A DNA stretch of 64,000 bases from contig CAKMRJ010004445.1 of the NCBI GenBank assembly GCA_928212115.1, positions 75,171,070 to 75,235,069 of the forward strand. Direction: 5' to 3'. Position 1 is the first letter of the stretch. The number at the start of each line of letters is the position of its first letter. Source of the stretch: Lactuca virosa. Its lineage: Eukaryota > Streptophyta > Magnoliopsida > Asterales > Asteraceae. This document shows, one piece after another, positions 22,985 to 34,263 of this stretch. The translations under genes were made by a program, and so were the position numbers. The notes under the pieces were generated by a model, which saw only the letters and a program-made list of their open reading frames with translations, had not been told where the DNA came from and ran no database searches.

Positions 22985-23450
22985 TCACAGCTGGTTACAT
23001 TTTGCAGGCATAAATGACAAACTGTTCTTGCCAAGATCGTAACGCATCATCATGTTTTGTTGTTGCATGTTTCCAAATATAGACACCTGCTGTTCATTCT
23101 TGACGATAGGCATGAATGCCAAACAAGCCACACCATTTTTTGTGTACATGTAATTCTCTCGTGGCAGATCCCAATTCGCACCAGTGAAATGAAACACCAA
23201 CTTGGGTATGATCTTTTCATCGTTCAAACTTCAAAGTGTACTTGAAGCATCCCTTGAACTTCTCGAGCTTTGTTTGGTTCATAAAAGCATCTTCAATAAG
23301 GTTAATAATACTTTCGTCTAAGTACGTGAATGTGAATGTCGTACATGAGTTCAGTTGATGATCATCCCACCGTTTTTTATCGCGAAGGCAGATTGATCGA
23401 TGGCCAATTTAGTTTCAAGATGTAGTAATATGAATCCCCTTTGTTGAGCA
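22985..23450 (-). pseudogene. Nepenthesin-like aspartic protease, C-terminal pseudogene
   Basis: The minus strand of 22985-23227 encodes the end of a pepsin-family (A1) plant protease: PKLVFHFTGANWDLPRENY, then SIFGNMQQQN and the terminal KCNQL. Upstream, across at least two frameshifts, come LEKFKGCFKYTLK, a TFTYLDES segment and QSAFAIKNGGMII. The second catalytic motif, normally DSGTT, reads NSCTT, so the aspartate is lost. The N-terminal half with the first active site is absent. Family members are secreted or vacuolar proteases, often without introns. I infer a dead gene fragment, not an exon, because the shifts lack splice sites. Confidence 0.82.
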
Positions 23451-23896
23451 CAGGGGTAGTTTAGTAATTGTTCTGTCCCCTCAAGGGTATATATAATATA
23501 CTCCCACCGTAAGGTGCATGGGATAAGGTGGACATTTAACCACACGAAACACCACACATCCGGTTAAAATTTTGAACCAAAGAATCAACGTACAGTGATA
23601 TTACACTATATTCTTTTTTTTAATGTAACTTGTACGTAACAATATATAAATGCTTCACGTTTATTAAAAAAATAATGTAAGAAATATTAGGAAAATGAGT
23701 ATTGAATATTTTCTCGATTTTAAAGAATAAAAATAAAAAGAAAAATGAGATGACGTTTGGTTGACAGTTGACAAATTAAAATTTAAAAATAAATAGCATT
23801 ATCCAGCCTTAGAATCGTAGATATTTATTTTTTGATTAAGTTATTTACACAGTTGATTTTTAATCAACACAATCTCAACCTATTTGTTTATTAACC
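23451..23896. other. AT-rich spacer
   Basis: No feature recognised apart from possible further decay of the protease fragment. Confidence 0.45.
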
Positions 23897-24161
23897 GGGA
23901 TAATGATTTAGGAGGGTAATTAGGTTTTTAGTTTGTCTGTTTTAGGCCAATAAGGTTTTTTTGTGCGTATTAGACCAATATGGTTGTTATTATCGTTTAG
24001 AAATAGTCATTTTTACCGGTTTCTTCCTGTTTAACCGGTAAAAATGACTATTTCTAAAAGGTAATAATAATCATATTGGTCTAATACGCACAAAAAAAAA
24101 AAACTTAGTGACCTAATACGGACAAACTGGAAACCTAATTACCCTCCTAAGTCATTAACCC
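23897..24161. mobile_element. Foldback MITE, copy a
   Basis: Almost fully palindromic, ~265 bp. Ends are GGGATAATGATTTAGGAGGG and its complement ...CCTCCTAAGTCATTAACCC, with a centre at TTTAACCGGTAAAAATG. A second copy lies at 25072-25363. No clear target duplication is seen for this copy. Confidence 0.82.
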
Positions 24162-24838
24162 TAATTATTTAGAAAACATGCTTACTAATCAATGTGACTG
24201 ACTTGTTTGACTGAAAATAGTTGCTTCCATTTAAACTTATCACACAACCCTTCCAGAATTTCCAAGTCCAAAAACTCATATGATTGATGATCTTCATTAC
24301 ATAAATATGCAACATTTTATCAATAACTTCTTTTTTGTCATTTAAATGTTTACATGAACACATCCATATGTACAAAAACAATCTCACTTTGATACCTCCC
24401 ATCAATGTCTACATTTGATAACAAATGGAAATGTAAAACCAACAGGGACTTGGAAAGGATGTCTATTGTCAATTATTTTATAAACAGCAAAACCACAACA
24501 TAAACTAAGAAATTGAAGTTGCAAAATGAATAAAAAATCAGCACATAAACAAGCACATACAGACTATATACAACACATAAACGGAAGTTTATAAAGCATG
24601 AAACTTAATGACAGGAAAAGTAAAAAACTTAAAGGAGACTTTATAGAAAGAAAGATCACCCTTACTTGCCACAAATGGTTGAAGACATCAACAAGAAGAT
24701 CAATCTGACCATGGAATCCACATGTTGTCTGATCATGACTTCAGTAGTTCATCTACTGAAACGTAAGAATTGCAATTGAACTCTATTAGCATTTGAAAAG
24801 GGAATTAGGGTTTCAGAGAAGACGACGAAGAGTTTAAC
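24162..24838. other. Spacer downstream of U6
   Basis: AT-rich, no gene recognised. A 78-codon minus-strand frame at 24169-24405 has no recognisable domain. Confidence 0.45.
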
Positions 24839-24889
24839 AAAAATTTGGACCATTTCTCGATTTGTGTGTGTCATCCTTGCGCAGGGGCC

Positions 24890-24921
<32 letters not shown>

Positions 24922-24941
24922 TCGGATGTCCCCGAAAGGAC
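24839..24941 (-). ncRNA. U6: U6 spliceosomal snRNA
   Basis: The minus strand from 24941 matches plant U6 snRNA nearly base for base. It has the 5' stem-loop (GTCCTTTCGGGGAC, with one C-to-T change that keeps a wobble pair), the ACAGAGA box, the AGC triad region in GATTAGCATGG, and GACACACACAAATCGAG. It ends in TGGTCCAA plus a T run that terminates Pol III. U6 forms the catalytic core of the spliceosome with U2. One further change from the common plant sequence is CACACAC for CACGCAC. With a promoter also present, it is likely a working gene. Confidence 0.95.
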
Positions 24942-24962
24942 GACTATATGTGAAGAGCTTCG

Positions 24963-25006
24963 CCATATAGAGGAGTAGCAGGTTCTTCTTCTGGTCGATA
25001 TGGGAC
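24963..25006 (-). promoter_or_regulatory. U6 Pol III promoter: USE and TATA
   Basis: On the minus strand an upstream sequence element GTCCCATATCG (24996-25006; plant consensus RTCCCACATCG, one mismatch) is followed about 25 bp later by TATATGG (24963-24969), which sits about 22-28 bp before the RNA start. In plants this short USE-to-TATA spacing marks Pol III rather than Pol II snRNA genes. Confidence 0.88.
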
Positions 25007-25071
25007 GACGCGAGTTCTAAACGAACTAGTTTACTGTTGATGGTCATATATTCTCAATGTCTTTAAAATTA

Positions 25072-25363
25072 GGGTTAATGACTTAGGAGGGTAATTAGGT
25101 TTCCAGTTTGTCCGTATTAAGTCACTAAGGTTTTTTTGTGCGTATTAGACCAAAATGATTGTTATTACCGTTTAGAAATAATATTTTTTACCGGTTTCTT
25201 CCTGTTTAACCAGTAAAAATGACTATTTCTAAACGGTAATAACAAACATATTGGTCTAATACGCACAAAAAAAACCTTAGTGACCTAATACGCACAAAAA
25301 AAAACCTTAGTGACCTAATACGGACAAATTGGAAACCTAATTACCCTCCTAAGTCATTATCCC
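25072..25363. mobile_element. Foldback MITE, copy b, with TTA duplication
   Basis: Same family as 23897-24161. Ends are GGGTTAATGACTTAGGAGGG and CCCTCCTAAGTCATTATCCC, flanked by TTA (25069-25071 and 25364-25366), the target preferred by PIF/Harbinger elements. A segment CTAATACGCACAAAAAAAACC is duplicated near 25256-25300. It lies about 230 bp downstream of the F-box stop codon. Confidence 0.85.
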
Positions 25364-25596
25364 TTATTAACCATGTTAGGTTGATTTGCATTAAGATTCT
25401 CAAGCTTGTTTAATAAATGGTTAAACCGATCCAAACTCAACCATTTCCTTTACACCCATTGCCCCTCTACTATTTCCTTTACAAGTTATACAAAATTTAC
25501 AAAATAAGCTATCATTTAAAAAATATGAAATTTCATTGTTCCATTTAATCAAATAATCAAAAATCTTAACCGAGTCTAATAAATACACCCTGAAAA

Positions 25597-26691
25597 TTAA
25601 AATGAATTCATTTCCAGTGTATAAGACTTTTTCTTTTCAATCAACTTCCTCACAGCTTCTCCCATGCACTTCTCGTCAAATGCACCCATTGCCAAGCTGA
25701 CGTCATCATCCTTCTCCGCCGCCGTAACCGCCGGTCTAATAACCGCCAGAGTCGCCCCTTTCATCACGTAACCAGATTCCGGCAACTCCAACACCGGCAC
25801 GTACCACATCTTTATCGTCACCGCCGGAACTTTCGTTCTTTCCGCCTCCACATCCACCTCCGTCGTGGGACTCACATCCTCCCTGAGCTCCACCACCTGC
25901 CTCTCCGTCATCCCAATCGTCCCTTGTTTACTTCCATCGCTGATCTTCACATCTCGTATCATCGGATTTAACGAAATGATCTTCTTCAACATATGGTGTC
26001 TCGCAGAAGAAGCAATCAAGCACGATATCGTCCACACAACTCGTTTCTTAAGCTGTTTGCTAGTCAAGTTTCTAGACTCCAATGGCGCCGGCGAACTTTC
26101 ATCGTTTTTACCGCTTTCCTCTCCGTCGTTCTTCAGTTTCATTTCTGATTTCTTAAATCCTGTAGCTCCCAAAATCACGCAGCTCTCGAGTTCCTTCCCA
26201 AACTCCGCCTTCCATTTCAACAACGCGCCTGAACCATTTTCCGACGAGATATCTCCGTCGTGACCGGGGAGTTTCACGGATAAAGACCGGATTTCCTTAA
26301 AGTTCTTGAGCAACTCATCAGGCAATCTAAACATGGTGTCGTCTTCTTCATCATCGGAATTACAGTGGGAACACGCCTTAGATTTCCTCGAAAACATACG
26401 ATGTAAAAGAGATTGAATCGGATTCATAATGAATCTTCCAAAGAAAGCTTTTGATTTGTTCGTATGCCAACCGGAATCCCCATTCTCCGGTAGCTTATTC
26501 CGGCGAATGATTTCTAGAGAAACGTTGTCCGTTTGGGTAGCAAGATCTCCGAAACGTTTACAGAGAACCATACAAGCAGATAACGATCTGGCATCTTGTA
26601 CTCTGTTGAAGATTTCAAGAACCAAAGCATCTGGTAACAGATCGAAAACATCTACAGCTTGTTGTTGTTCTGAATCTTCTTCGAGTCCCAT
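25597..26691 (-). CDS. F-box protein (At1g30200/At4g18380-like)
   Basis: An uninterrupted 364-codon frame without introns. An N-terminal F-box (about residues 12-55: VFDLLPDALVLEIFNRV...LVLCKRF-type) would bind SKP1 in an SCF ubiquitin ligase. The rest is the conserved C-terminal region of a small plant F-box family, with no leucine-rich or Kelch repeats; the substrate is unknown. The frame also has a Met 14 codons upstream (26733), but a TATA box at 26757-26765 would place transcription start at about that codon. I therefore choose the Met at 26691 (MGLEEDSEQQQ), which leaves a ~40-nt leader. Codon use and GC content stand out from the AT-rich surroundings. Expressed gene likely; the family name is from memory of similar proteins. 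Confidence 0.9.
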   Translation of the reverse strand: MGLEEDSEQQQAVDVFDLLPDALVLEIFNRVQDARSLSACMVLCKRFGDLATQTDNVSLEIIRRNKLPENGDSGWHTNKSKAFFGRFIMNPIQSLLHRMFSRKSKACSHCNSDDEEDDTMFRLPDELLKNFKEIRSLSVKLPGHDGDISSENGSGALLKWKAEFGKELESCVILGATGFKKSEMKLKNDGEESGKNDESSPAPLESRNLTSKQLKKRVVWTISCLIASSARHHMLKKIISLNPMIRDVKISDGSKQGTIGMTERQVVELREDVSPTTEVDVEAERTKVPAVTIKMWYVPVLELPESGYVMKGATLAVIRPAVTAAEKDDDVSLAMGAFDEKCMGEAVRKLIEKKKSYTLEMNSF

Positions 26692-26756
26692 TTTCCAATG
26701 AAGCTTTGAAGGAAATTGTGTTTGAATGTTCAAATGTTGTGAATGGAGATGAAGAA

Positions 26757-26765
26757 GATATATAC
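26757..26765 (-). promoter_or_regulatory. TATA box of F-box gene
   Basis: GTATATATC on the minus strand, 66 bp upstream of the chosen start codon. It decides between the two in-frame Met codons. Confidence 0.6.
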
Positions 26766-27489
26766 ATGGCTATGGCGGGGAGGTTGGGTTAGGGGAAGGT
26801 TCGGCTTAAGATGTCGCCGGCACACGTTTACCAGGCCGGTCAAAGTTTTTGACTTTGAATAATAAAATGGTCTCGGTTTTTTTATCTGGAATTGTTATAT
26901 TCGACCCCCTACACTTTCAATATTTGTCAATAACCAGCATCGTAGTTTATATAAACTGTTCCCACTAGTGTTGGACATTGCGTCATATCGTCGTGGCCTT
27001 AACAAAAATATATAATTTGAACATTTGACTTTGAAGTATAAAGTATTATCCATCAGATTAACTATTAACATGTTAGCATTTTGAAACGTATTCCAAAAAA
27101 GACAGAATTTCATATATGTTTTTATTAAACTTCTAAATATCATATTTTGTCCGGTATTAAATCTAAATATCATATTTGTCCTTTGATTTTTCTAAATATC
27201 ATATAAATCTAAATCTAATTTTTTAATATTTTTTATTGATTTATAATTCATTTTTATATTTTTAAATCATTATAATTGAAAAACATATTAAATGGACAAT
27301 AATGCCCTTACTTCTAAATGGCAATATGAAAAGAAAGTTTACATATGCAGTAAGTAATAGAAAAACAAGAGTAAGAATATGAAAACCAGCATTTGATTAA
27401 AAAGGTAAGTTTGTTTATAAGACCATTGAGATCAAACTAATACTACATTGTTTATGTTATAAACTTTAATCAATCTAAAACATTCATGT
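26766..27489. other. F-box upstream region
   Basis: AT-rich. A repeated phrase of the type TTCTAAATATCATAT occurs three times (about 27132-27205). No gene recognised. Confidence 0.4.
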
Positions 27490-27680
27490 TAGGGGTGAGC
27501 ATAATAATAATAAAAAAAAGAACAAAAACCAAATTAACCGATACAAATAAAGTTTAATAACCGAACCATTATTAAAATTGATTGGTCAGTTCGTTTTTTA
27601 GTTAACCGATAAGTAGTGGTTTGATTATGATTTTATAAAAAGCTGACACATTAATAACCGAACTGATAACTTATATTCAG
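27490..27680. mobile_element. Probable MITE remnant (TAGGGGTGAGC type)
   Basis: It starts TAGGGGTGAGCATAATAAT and contains repeats of AACCGA/TCGGTT-like words typical of hAT-type MITEs. The far end is not recognisable. Confidence 0.4.
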
Positions 27681-27889
27681 GGGGTGTTTGGCCAAGGAGA
27701 TTATTAGCTTATTATCGGCTCTACACCGCTATAAACCAAAAAATATTTGGATAAAAACAGCTTATAGCTCTGACAAACCGCTAATAAATCATTTTTTATA
27801 AGTTAATTTCCTCTAACTTATTAGCTTTTAAACTAATAAGCTAATAAGTTATAAGCTAATAAGCAATAAACATTTTTGCCAAACACCCC
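27681..27889. mobile_element. MITE with GGGGTGTTTGGC terminal repeats
   Basis: Ends are GGGGTGTTTGGCCAA and TTGCCAAACACCCC, about 209 bp, with internal AGCTTAT/ATAAGCT inverted words. The ends fit widespread hAT-type MITEs. No clean 8-bp duplication visible. Confidence 0.72.
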
Positions 27890-28942
27890 TTGATCATATA
27901 AGTTATATATTATAGATAAGTATTAAATAATTATAATCTAAGCCCAATTTAAAATTCGAGAAAATTAACAATCGAATGAGGTATTTTTTTTTATGAAACT
28001 ATGATATCTTATTTGAAGGATTTACTCCTTACTGCCAGAGCACCCTAAGTATTATAATTTATTGTCCTCAGAAAAAGTATTTCATCATATATTTTGTGAT
28101 TACTAACTTCTTCTTTGTTTGTAGATGAAACATCGGTTTCAAATAAATTCGTTAATGATAAATTTGTTAACTTCAGTTAACTGTAGGTTAGAATTACTCA
28201 AGTTTATATCGATTTAGTTTATGATACACGGTAAACAAACTTATATGAAATTCTTCAACATGTGGTTAAGACCACTATGTTAATATTGGTCTCCATTATA
28301 AGAAACACCACCACCATGATCCTCCTCTATCTATTCTTCAAATTCTTAGAATCGCTCACACTGGATCTCAGTAGCAATTTAACTTGATCAATATTATTCC
28401 GTAAATGTTTTGTAATTTATTTTATAATCCCCTTCCCTTTTTCATTTCAGTTTTATTTTAAATTTTATATGATCCAAATAAACCTAAAGCTAAATTCATA
28501 TGAATGTTCTAAATTCACATGAAAGTTGGTCGTTATTCAAAGTTGCTAAGGGAGAAGAGAAAAAGTTATGGTGGGATTTTTCAATTTAAGAATTAATATT
28601 AATCAATGCAGAGTTTCAATCAAAACCATAATTAATTAAAAATTAATAAATACTAAACTTTATATATAAATTTAAGAACAAATTGCATAAAAGATATTAA
28701 GTTTACATAAATTTTTAATTTTGACTATTTTTCTTAGTTACGTTACTAAGTTTACATTTTTGTTGCAAATTTAACCAATCGAATTATTTGTTTCAGGTGT
28801 TTCATGTTTCTCACTTGTTCCGTAGGCAAAAAACTGATATGACCTCCACATATGATCTATACTCACTTTCTTTTATTTATTCTTTTTTTCTTCTCTAAAA
28901 GCATTACGATTTTGTGCAATGATTTTTCAAGATCGGTTAAGC
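27890..28942. other. AT-rich intergenic DNA
   Basis: No feature recognised. Confidence 0.45.
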
Positions 28943-29051
28943 GGTTCATCATCCCAGAGGGGTATAAGCAAAGCAAGTAAGGTTTCTTTTAGGAGATATT
29001 ACTGTGAACAACATTATTTGTCTTGCTTACACCACTTTGGGACGATGAACC
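28943..29051 (+). ncRNA. miRNA-precursor-like hairpin (candidate)
   Basis: A 38-nt arm (28943-28980) and a 38-nt arm (29014-29051) pair end to end: 31 Watson-Crick pairs, 3 G-U pairs, 4 isolated mismatches and no bulges, with a 33-nt loop. This meets the usual structural rules for plant MIR precursors. The 3' arm contains TCTTGCTTACACCACTTTGG, whose first nine bases equal miR828, but the rest differs, so I do not call miR828. A young inverted duplication or small foldback transposon would look similar. Confidence 0.45.
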
Positions 29052-31855
29052 ACTTTACAATGAGCCTAGATTTTTGAAGACCATGACCTACGACAATCTA
29101 AAAGAAATCACAGTCAACCTAGATTTTCAGATACGTTGACCTATGAAAATCTCAAAAAAAAAAATACAAAAAACATTTTTTGTAGATGGTTGACTGCAAA
29201 AGCAGTGGCTATTTGAGTCACTTTTTAATTTTGTGTCTATTTTGATGTAAAATGTTTTTTAAAAATGACTATTACCCGGTCAAATTTTCTATTTTTCTTA
29301 TTTTCTTTATTCAATTATTGTTATGTTAGCATATTTTTTTAGAACAGTTTACACATAGATTACTTAACTCTTAAATCTATATTTTTTGGTCCATAGTGGG
29401 ATTTAATTAAACCCTCAGTCTTTGGATGGATACTTTTCTATCAACTTCTAATACGCTTAGACTAAAAGCTCTTTGATAAATTAACATAAGTAACTTATAT
29501 AGAATTAATAAAAGTCTATATTACGAATGTGTTACCTAATCTTTATAACAATACAAATACTTTTAAATAGACCCGCAATCACCTCATATCAACAAACGTG
29601 CTAATTTTTTTCTTTTTAATTTTTGAAATAAAAATGGTCTAGCATTTGTGAGTAGTTTTCCCCGTATCCTTATTATAAAAAAATAACAATAAGGTTAGAT
29701 GATTCAATATAAAAATATGCTGGAGCCTAGACATAATAATTTTAATGTATAGTTTAAAACCCACATGCGTAGGTTCTGCACCTCGTGCGTAATAGGGAAC
29801 TTTTTTAACAGTTCTCTTTTGAGATTATATCACATGCTTTATAAAAAAAAATGTTATAAATTAATACTAAAAGTATTATACAACTTGGTGCAGAAATGTA
29901 CCCTTCTTTCTTTTTTGCCAAACTTTATTAAATGGGTTTATTAAAGGTGGGGCTTAATACTTCGGGTTTGTAGTTCTTCCTTGTTTGGTTGTGTCATGTG
30001 TGTGTCATTTATTTAAAAAGAAAAATTAGAAAAAAAAAAAATCTGGTTTTTGGTTACAAGAATTTTGGTGATTTAGTACTGTATAGCACAATGCTATGAT
30101 TGAAACTTATAGATAGCCTTAAAACATTGTTCACACTGGTGGATGCACTACAAAATTTGATGGGCTAGCACATATGATTTTAAAGGCAGTAGATTGGAAA
30201 ATTTTATATTACACTAAAAAAAAGTTATTTTCTTTTATACTATAATGAAAACTTTGAATAGCACCAGTTACCCCATAAACCCCTTATGTCTGCCCTTATT
30301 GTTCATGAGCCCGGTTCCCGAATATTTCTCTTGTGGTTTTGATGCCTTATAAGTTATAATACTCTCCTTGGGTCATAAAAGGGAGTCAAGGTTCAAGTCA
30401 CAATTTAATTGGTTATTGTGATGGAGCTTTCAAAACATAAGATGTCGCAAATTGTTGTATGGATATAGTGTCTCTTTTCTTAAATTGTACTTAAATTGTA
30501 CACCATCCAGCTTGTCATGTTCGTTAATAATAATATTTTTGATGTTCAAAGAAAATCTATATAATAATAGTAACATATAACACTTAAAAATAAACCTAAA
30601 CTAAAGTCATAGTTAAAAATGACATACATTACTTTTATAGAAAACAAATACGTTGTATATATTAATATTAAAAGTAGAATATGTCACCCTTTTCTATAAT
30701 TAGCTATTAATTTTAGAGAAATCTCTAAATTTTTTGTCCAATTTACATTTTAGTTCAAAATTATTGTTTTTCTAATGAAAAAGTTTTGAAAATCGGTTAT
30801 TATTTTCAATTCAATCATTTTTTACCTTTTTATCATGTAACCTGTTGAGATGGCTGCCAGAGCACCACCACGCTTCTTCTCTCTTTTCGCCAAAGCATGA
30901 CAGTGACTGTGGACAGCAGAGTTACCTGCTAGTGAAGGCGGATGCTACCGTAAAGATGGACAACAAAGTTACATGTTACTATGAAGGTAACCCGAAGAAT
31001 AGAGCTACGAAACATTTAGCCGATTTTTATGACTTTTTTAATAAACAAAATTAATTTGAAACTATTTAATAACCTATCCAAAAAAAAAAAATGACAAAAA
31101 AATTGACAAAACCCTTAATTTTAAAAGATCAAAACGTTAGATTAGGAATAGTACTCGTTTTGTCTTCGTGGAATGTACGTGGCAGTCTTATCCAAAATCA
31201 TCCACCAAACGGACAAGATAACACGTTCCTTTTCTTTTTTAAAATTCTATAATAATTTTATGTTTGTATAATTGTGAAGTTTTATTCATTTTCTTATTAA
31301 ATATTTATTTGAATATATAAGTTTAGACAAAGTTAAATAAATCATTCTGGAGATCGAGATTTTCTTTCTTTTTCATCGAAAATGAAGAAGACCGAGGATG
31401 GCCTATGGTGCCTAAGACTCAAAAAAAAATTTGTCAGCCTGTATGAAAGAGATTTACGGAATTCCACAAACAAAATAATTATTGTTAAATGACCCGGAGT
31501 GTTTATTAAGGACTTATTCGGCACTCAACGTTCTTTGACTTTTAAGAAAACGCTCGTGAAAAAAAAAAAAAAAAAACTTCCTTCGGCGAAAAGAGTGTTT
31601 AACTTTTAGTGTAAACCAAACGTTCCAAAATCAAAAGCTACATGGAAAAGCCTTCAACAAAACGCTCCAAAATCAAACGTTACCCGCTATCTAGTTTTGC
31701 GGAACACGGCCCATATGTCACAACCACAGTCACTACTATTTTTCCTTAGACGAACGGTCCATTTGGTTTTTAAAACTTGAATGGTCGGTCCTAAGTCATT
31801 TGAAATGACATTTTTATACGTTTTAAAACTGGCTTAGTCGTCGTTTTTTTTTTTT
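29052..31855. other. AT-rich intergenic DNA with one short unassigned frame
   Basis: A ~37-bp phrase (CCTAGATTTT...) repeats at about 29067 and 29117. A 69-codon plus frame at 30845-31054 is more GC-rich than its surroundings but matches nothing I recognise and has no supporting context. A long A run occurs at 31560-31576. Confidence 0.4.
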
Positions 31856-32369
31856 TTTGTCAACATAGTTAAGGGATAATTGTCCCGTGATAGTAGGCTT
31901 TCAATTCTTCAAACTTTTTTTTTTTTGTCATTTCAACACTACGTCATTTCCTTTATTCTCTCTTCACTTATCATTTCATTAACAAAATGGTCACAAGATA
32001 CTTATTGACAAGTGGGAAAAAGACGAATTGTACAGCTTCAAGCAAATATAACTTTTATTATCTGATTTTTTACTTTTGTCGTATTTGTGCCCTTGTCTTT
32101 ACTTTCACTTTACTTGTCTATAAATAACTATTGTATTATACACACCTTCATTTATCCTTACGAGTAATACATCTATCATTTGTTTTCTCAAACATTCTCT
32201 TTGTGTTTTACATTTAATTCTAAGTCATTTATTCTTGTTTTACAATTATTGCATTCAATACATCTTCGTTATTATTATTCAAGACTCTGGAACATCTTCT
32301 AGACTTGATTGGAACCTTATTACTTGCTTCCATTATTGTTGTTTTTAGAATAGTTTTTCTATTCTTTTC
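31856..32369 (+). repeat. LTR remnant with TATA and adjacent primer site
   Basis: TATA (CTATAAATAA) is at about 32118. The right end ...TTTTCA is followed by TGGTATCAGAGC at 32373-32384 (tRNA-iMet primer site). The left end is uncertain. No matching second LTR found. Confidence 0.5.
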
Positions 32370-32384
32370 AATTGGTATCAGAGC

Positions 32385-33128
32385 TTAAGTAGTTGTCATT
32401 TGAATCCATCTTATCAAATTATCATTGTTTGATAATACATTGGTTTTTTCTTTCATTTCTACATCTACAGGATCAAAGTTTTTCATTGATCATGTACATT
32501 GGCTAGTGTAGATAGCCAGTTTGGTTTGTTAGGAATTATTAATATAAAACTAGATTTGTATTTTCAAATCTATATCTTCTTTGTCAAACATCAAGTTTTT
32601 GAAGCAATTTCCCAATGAATGATTTTCAAGAATTTTTATAGACTATTAATTACACATCAAATTTTTGGCGTCGTTGCCAAGGGGAATAGATTTCAACTAA
32701 TATTATTGTATCTACTTATCGATGAATCGATCCTTTCTAAAATTAAAGTCACTTTTTGTTTTAGTTTTAATTTTTCTTTGATAACGGTTTCCCTTGTCAC
32801 AAAGTTGTTTTGATATGTAGGAACGAAAGAGACTAAGTGTGAGATTATAACAGAAGGAATTTAGTCAAAAAATTGCACGATTGTTTAGGCAAAAAATCAT
32901 GTCGCGATTACTATGATTGCTACACGATTTATACTTTTTTAACGTTTAGAGCGACGCGAATTACACATCGCGCCACGATTTTGTTACATATTATAAATTT
33001 TTCTTGATTTTACTTTTTGTGTGAGTTTGAAAATTACAAACTATTATGGATTTCTTGAACTAAATAATCTACCAATTTGGTTAAATTATCCAACTCGATC
33101 CACGAAGCGTAGTACAACAAAGCTTTTT
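32385..33128 (+). repeat. Athila-type LTR end, primer site and leader remnant
   Basis: ACATCA at about 32654-32659 is followed by TGGCGTCGTTGCCAAGGGG (32666-32684), a decayed tRNA-Asp-type primer site like the intact one at 35351. The stretch after it has CG-rich palindrome-like words (TGTCGCGA, GCGACGCG, CATCGCG). Confidence 0.5.
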
Positions 33129-33501
33129 TGTAACACTCCAAAAATGACAATAAATTTGAAAATTTTAAAATCAACGATGAACCATTATTGTTTACAAAAA
33201 TACTCATTGTTTCAAAAGTAACATCATATGAGAGTGTCCCAAGTAAACCAATCACATGAAAATAGGAAGATGTGCAGGATCAGACATTTGCTTTCCTACG
33301 ATCGTCTGAATTACCTGAAACAATAAACTAAAAATTTAAGCCGAAGCTTAGTGAGTTCCCCAAAGTACCAACACACCACATAACAAACAAGCATAAAAAA
33401 ATGAACAATCATCATGACTGGACCGCCTTGCAGGGCCTACAACCTATCCGGACCGCTCTATCGGACGCCGGCCTGACTGGACGGTCTCGTAGGGCCTACA
33501 G
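33129..33501 (-). repeat. Old Gypsy LTR fragment (LTR0)
   Basis: Starts TGTAACACTCC. Its phrases ACCTGAAACAATAAACT and TTAGTGAGTTCCCCAAA recur in the LTRs at 43715-45609 and 45610-47476, so it is the same LTR superfamily in the same orientation. It is cut at 33501 by a hAT-type element. Confidence 0.7.
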
Positions 33502-33896
33502 TAGGGATGAGAGTGGGTCTAAACCCGGATCGGTAGACCCGGATCCGGAAAACCCGGGAACCGAACAGAGTTTTTGTAGGACCAGAAACTGGACCGGTAT
33601 ATAGGAACCGGTTCCGGGTAAGGTACCGGGTAAAGTGGGTCTAGAACCGAAAAACCCAAAAACATTAAAGTAGGTCGGGTGGAACTGGGTAAAGTGGGTC
33701 TAGAACCGGAAAACCTGGGAAATTCGGAATTTTTTGGTAACTACTTAGTAATTGAACTTCGAAAATTTTCAACTTTGATATCCCAACTTTGGGGGACTGT
33801 AAGTCATTGAATATTAAACCAAAAATAACAAAATTATAGTCTAAAATCATGTACAAACTCTAAACTACACGTTGTAAAAAACCTTATGATAATCCG
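33502..33896. mobile_element. hAT-type nonautonomous element, left part
   Basis: Starts TAGGGATGAGAGTGGGTCTA and is collinear with the complete copy at 52521-53546. The match breaks off at AATCCG, where a Gypsy LTR (TGTAAC...) begins, so it was itself a target. Confidence 0.8.
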
Positions 33897-33902
33897 TGTA
33901 AC

Positions 33903-34263
33903 TGATATTGCCATATTTATACACATTTTTAGGAAATATTTTAATACATTTTGATTAGTATTTTGGTTATTTGCAAATATAAGTGGTACTTATAAGATTA
34001 CATTATGTTTTGCAGCCAAAAGGAGCAATCTTGAAGAATAAGGACCAAAAGTGACAAGTGGTAAAACTTTGGAGGATTGAAGAATTAAAGAAAAGAAAAT
34101 CCCAGCGAAAAGCTAAATCCACGTCGTGGACTTCACTTACACGACGTGGAGATGGTGATTCTTGAAAATGAGTACACGGGAAGTTAAAGTCCTTTCCCGA
34201 TAAGGATTCATCCAAATTCACGACGTCGAATCCTAATCCACGACGTGGAGTGCAAAAATCATG

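Noticed and set aside
25865..26701. Plus-strand frames of 132 and 90 codons
   Set aside because: They are antisense to the F-box gene, which has the domain and codon use expected of the real frame.
29021..29040. Possible miR828 (first nine bases TCTTGCTTA)
   Set aside because: The remaining bases do not match miR828, so the likeness is probably chance; only the hairpin shape is retained as a candidate.
30845..31054. 69-codon plus frame, relatively GC-rich
   Set aside because: No homology recognised, no promoter or conserved context; left as unassigned rather than called a gene.
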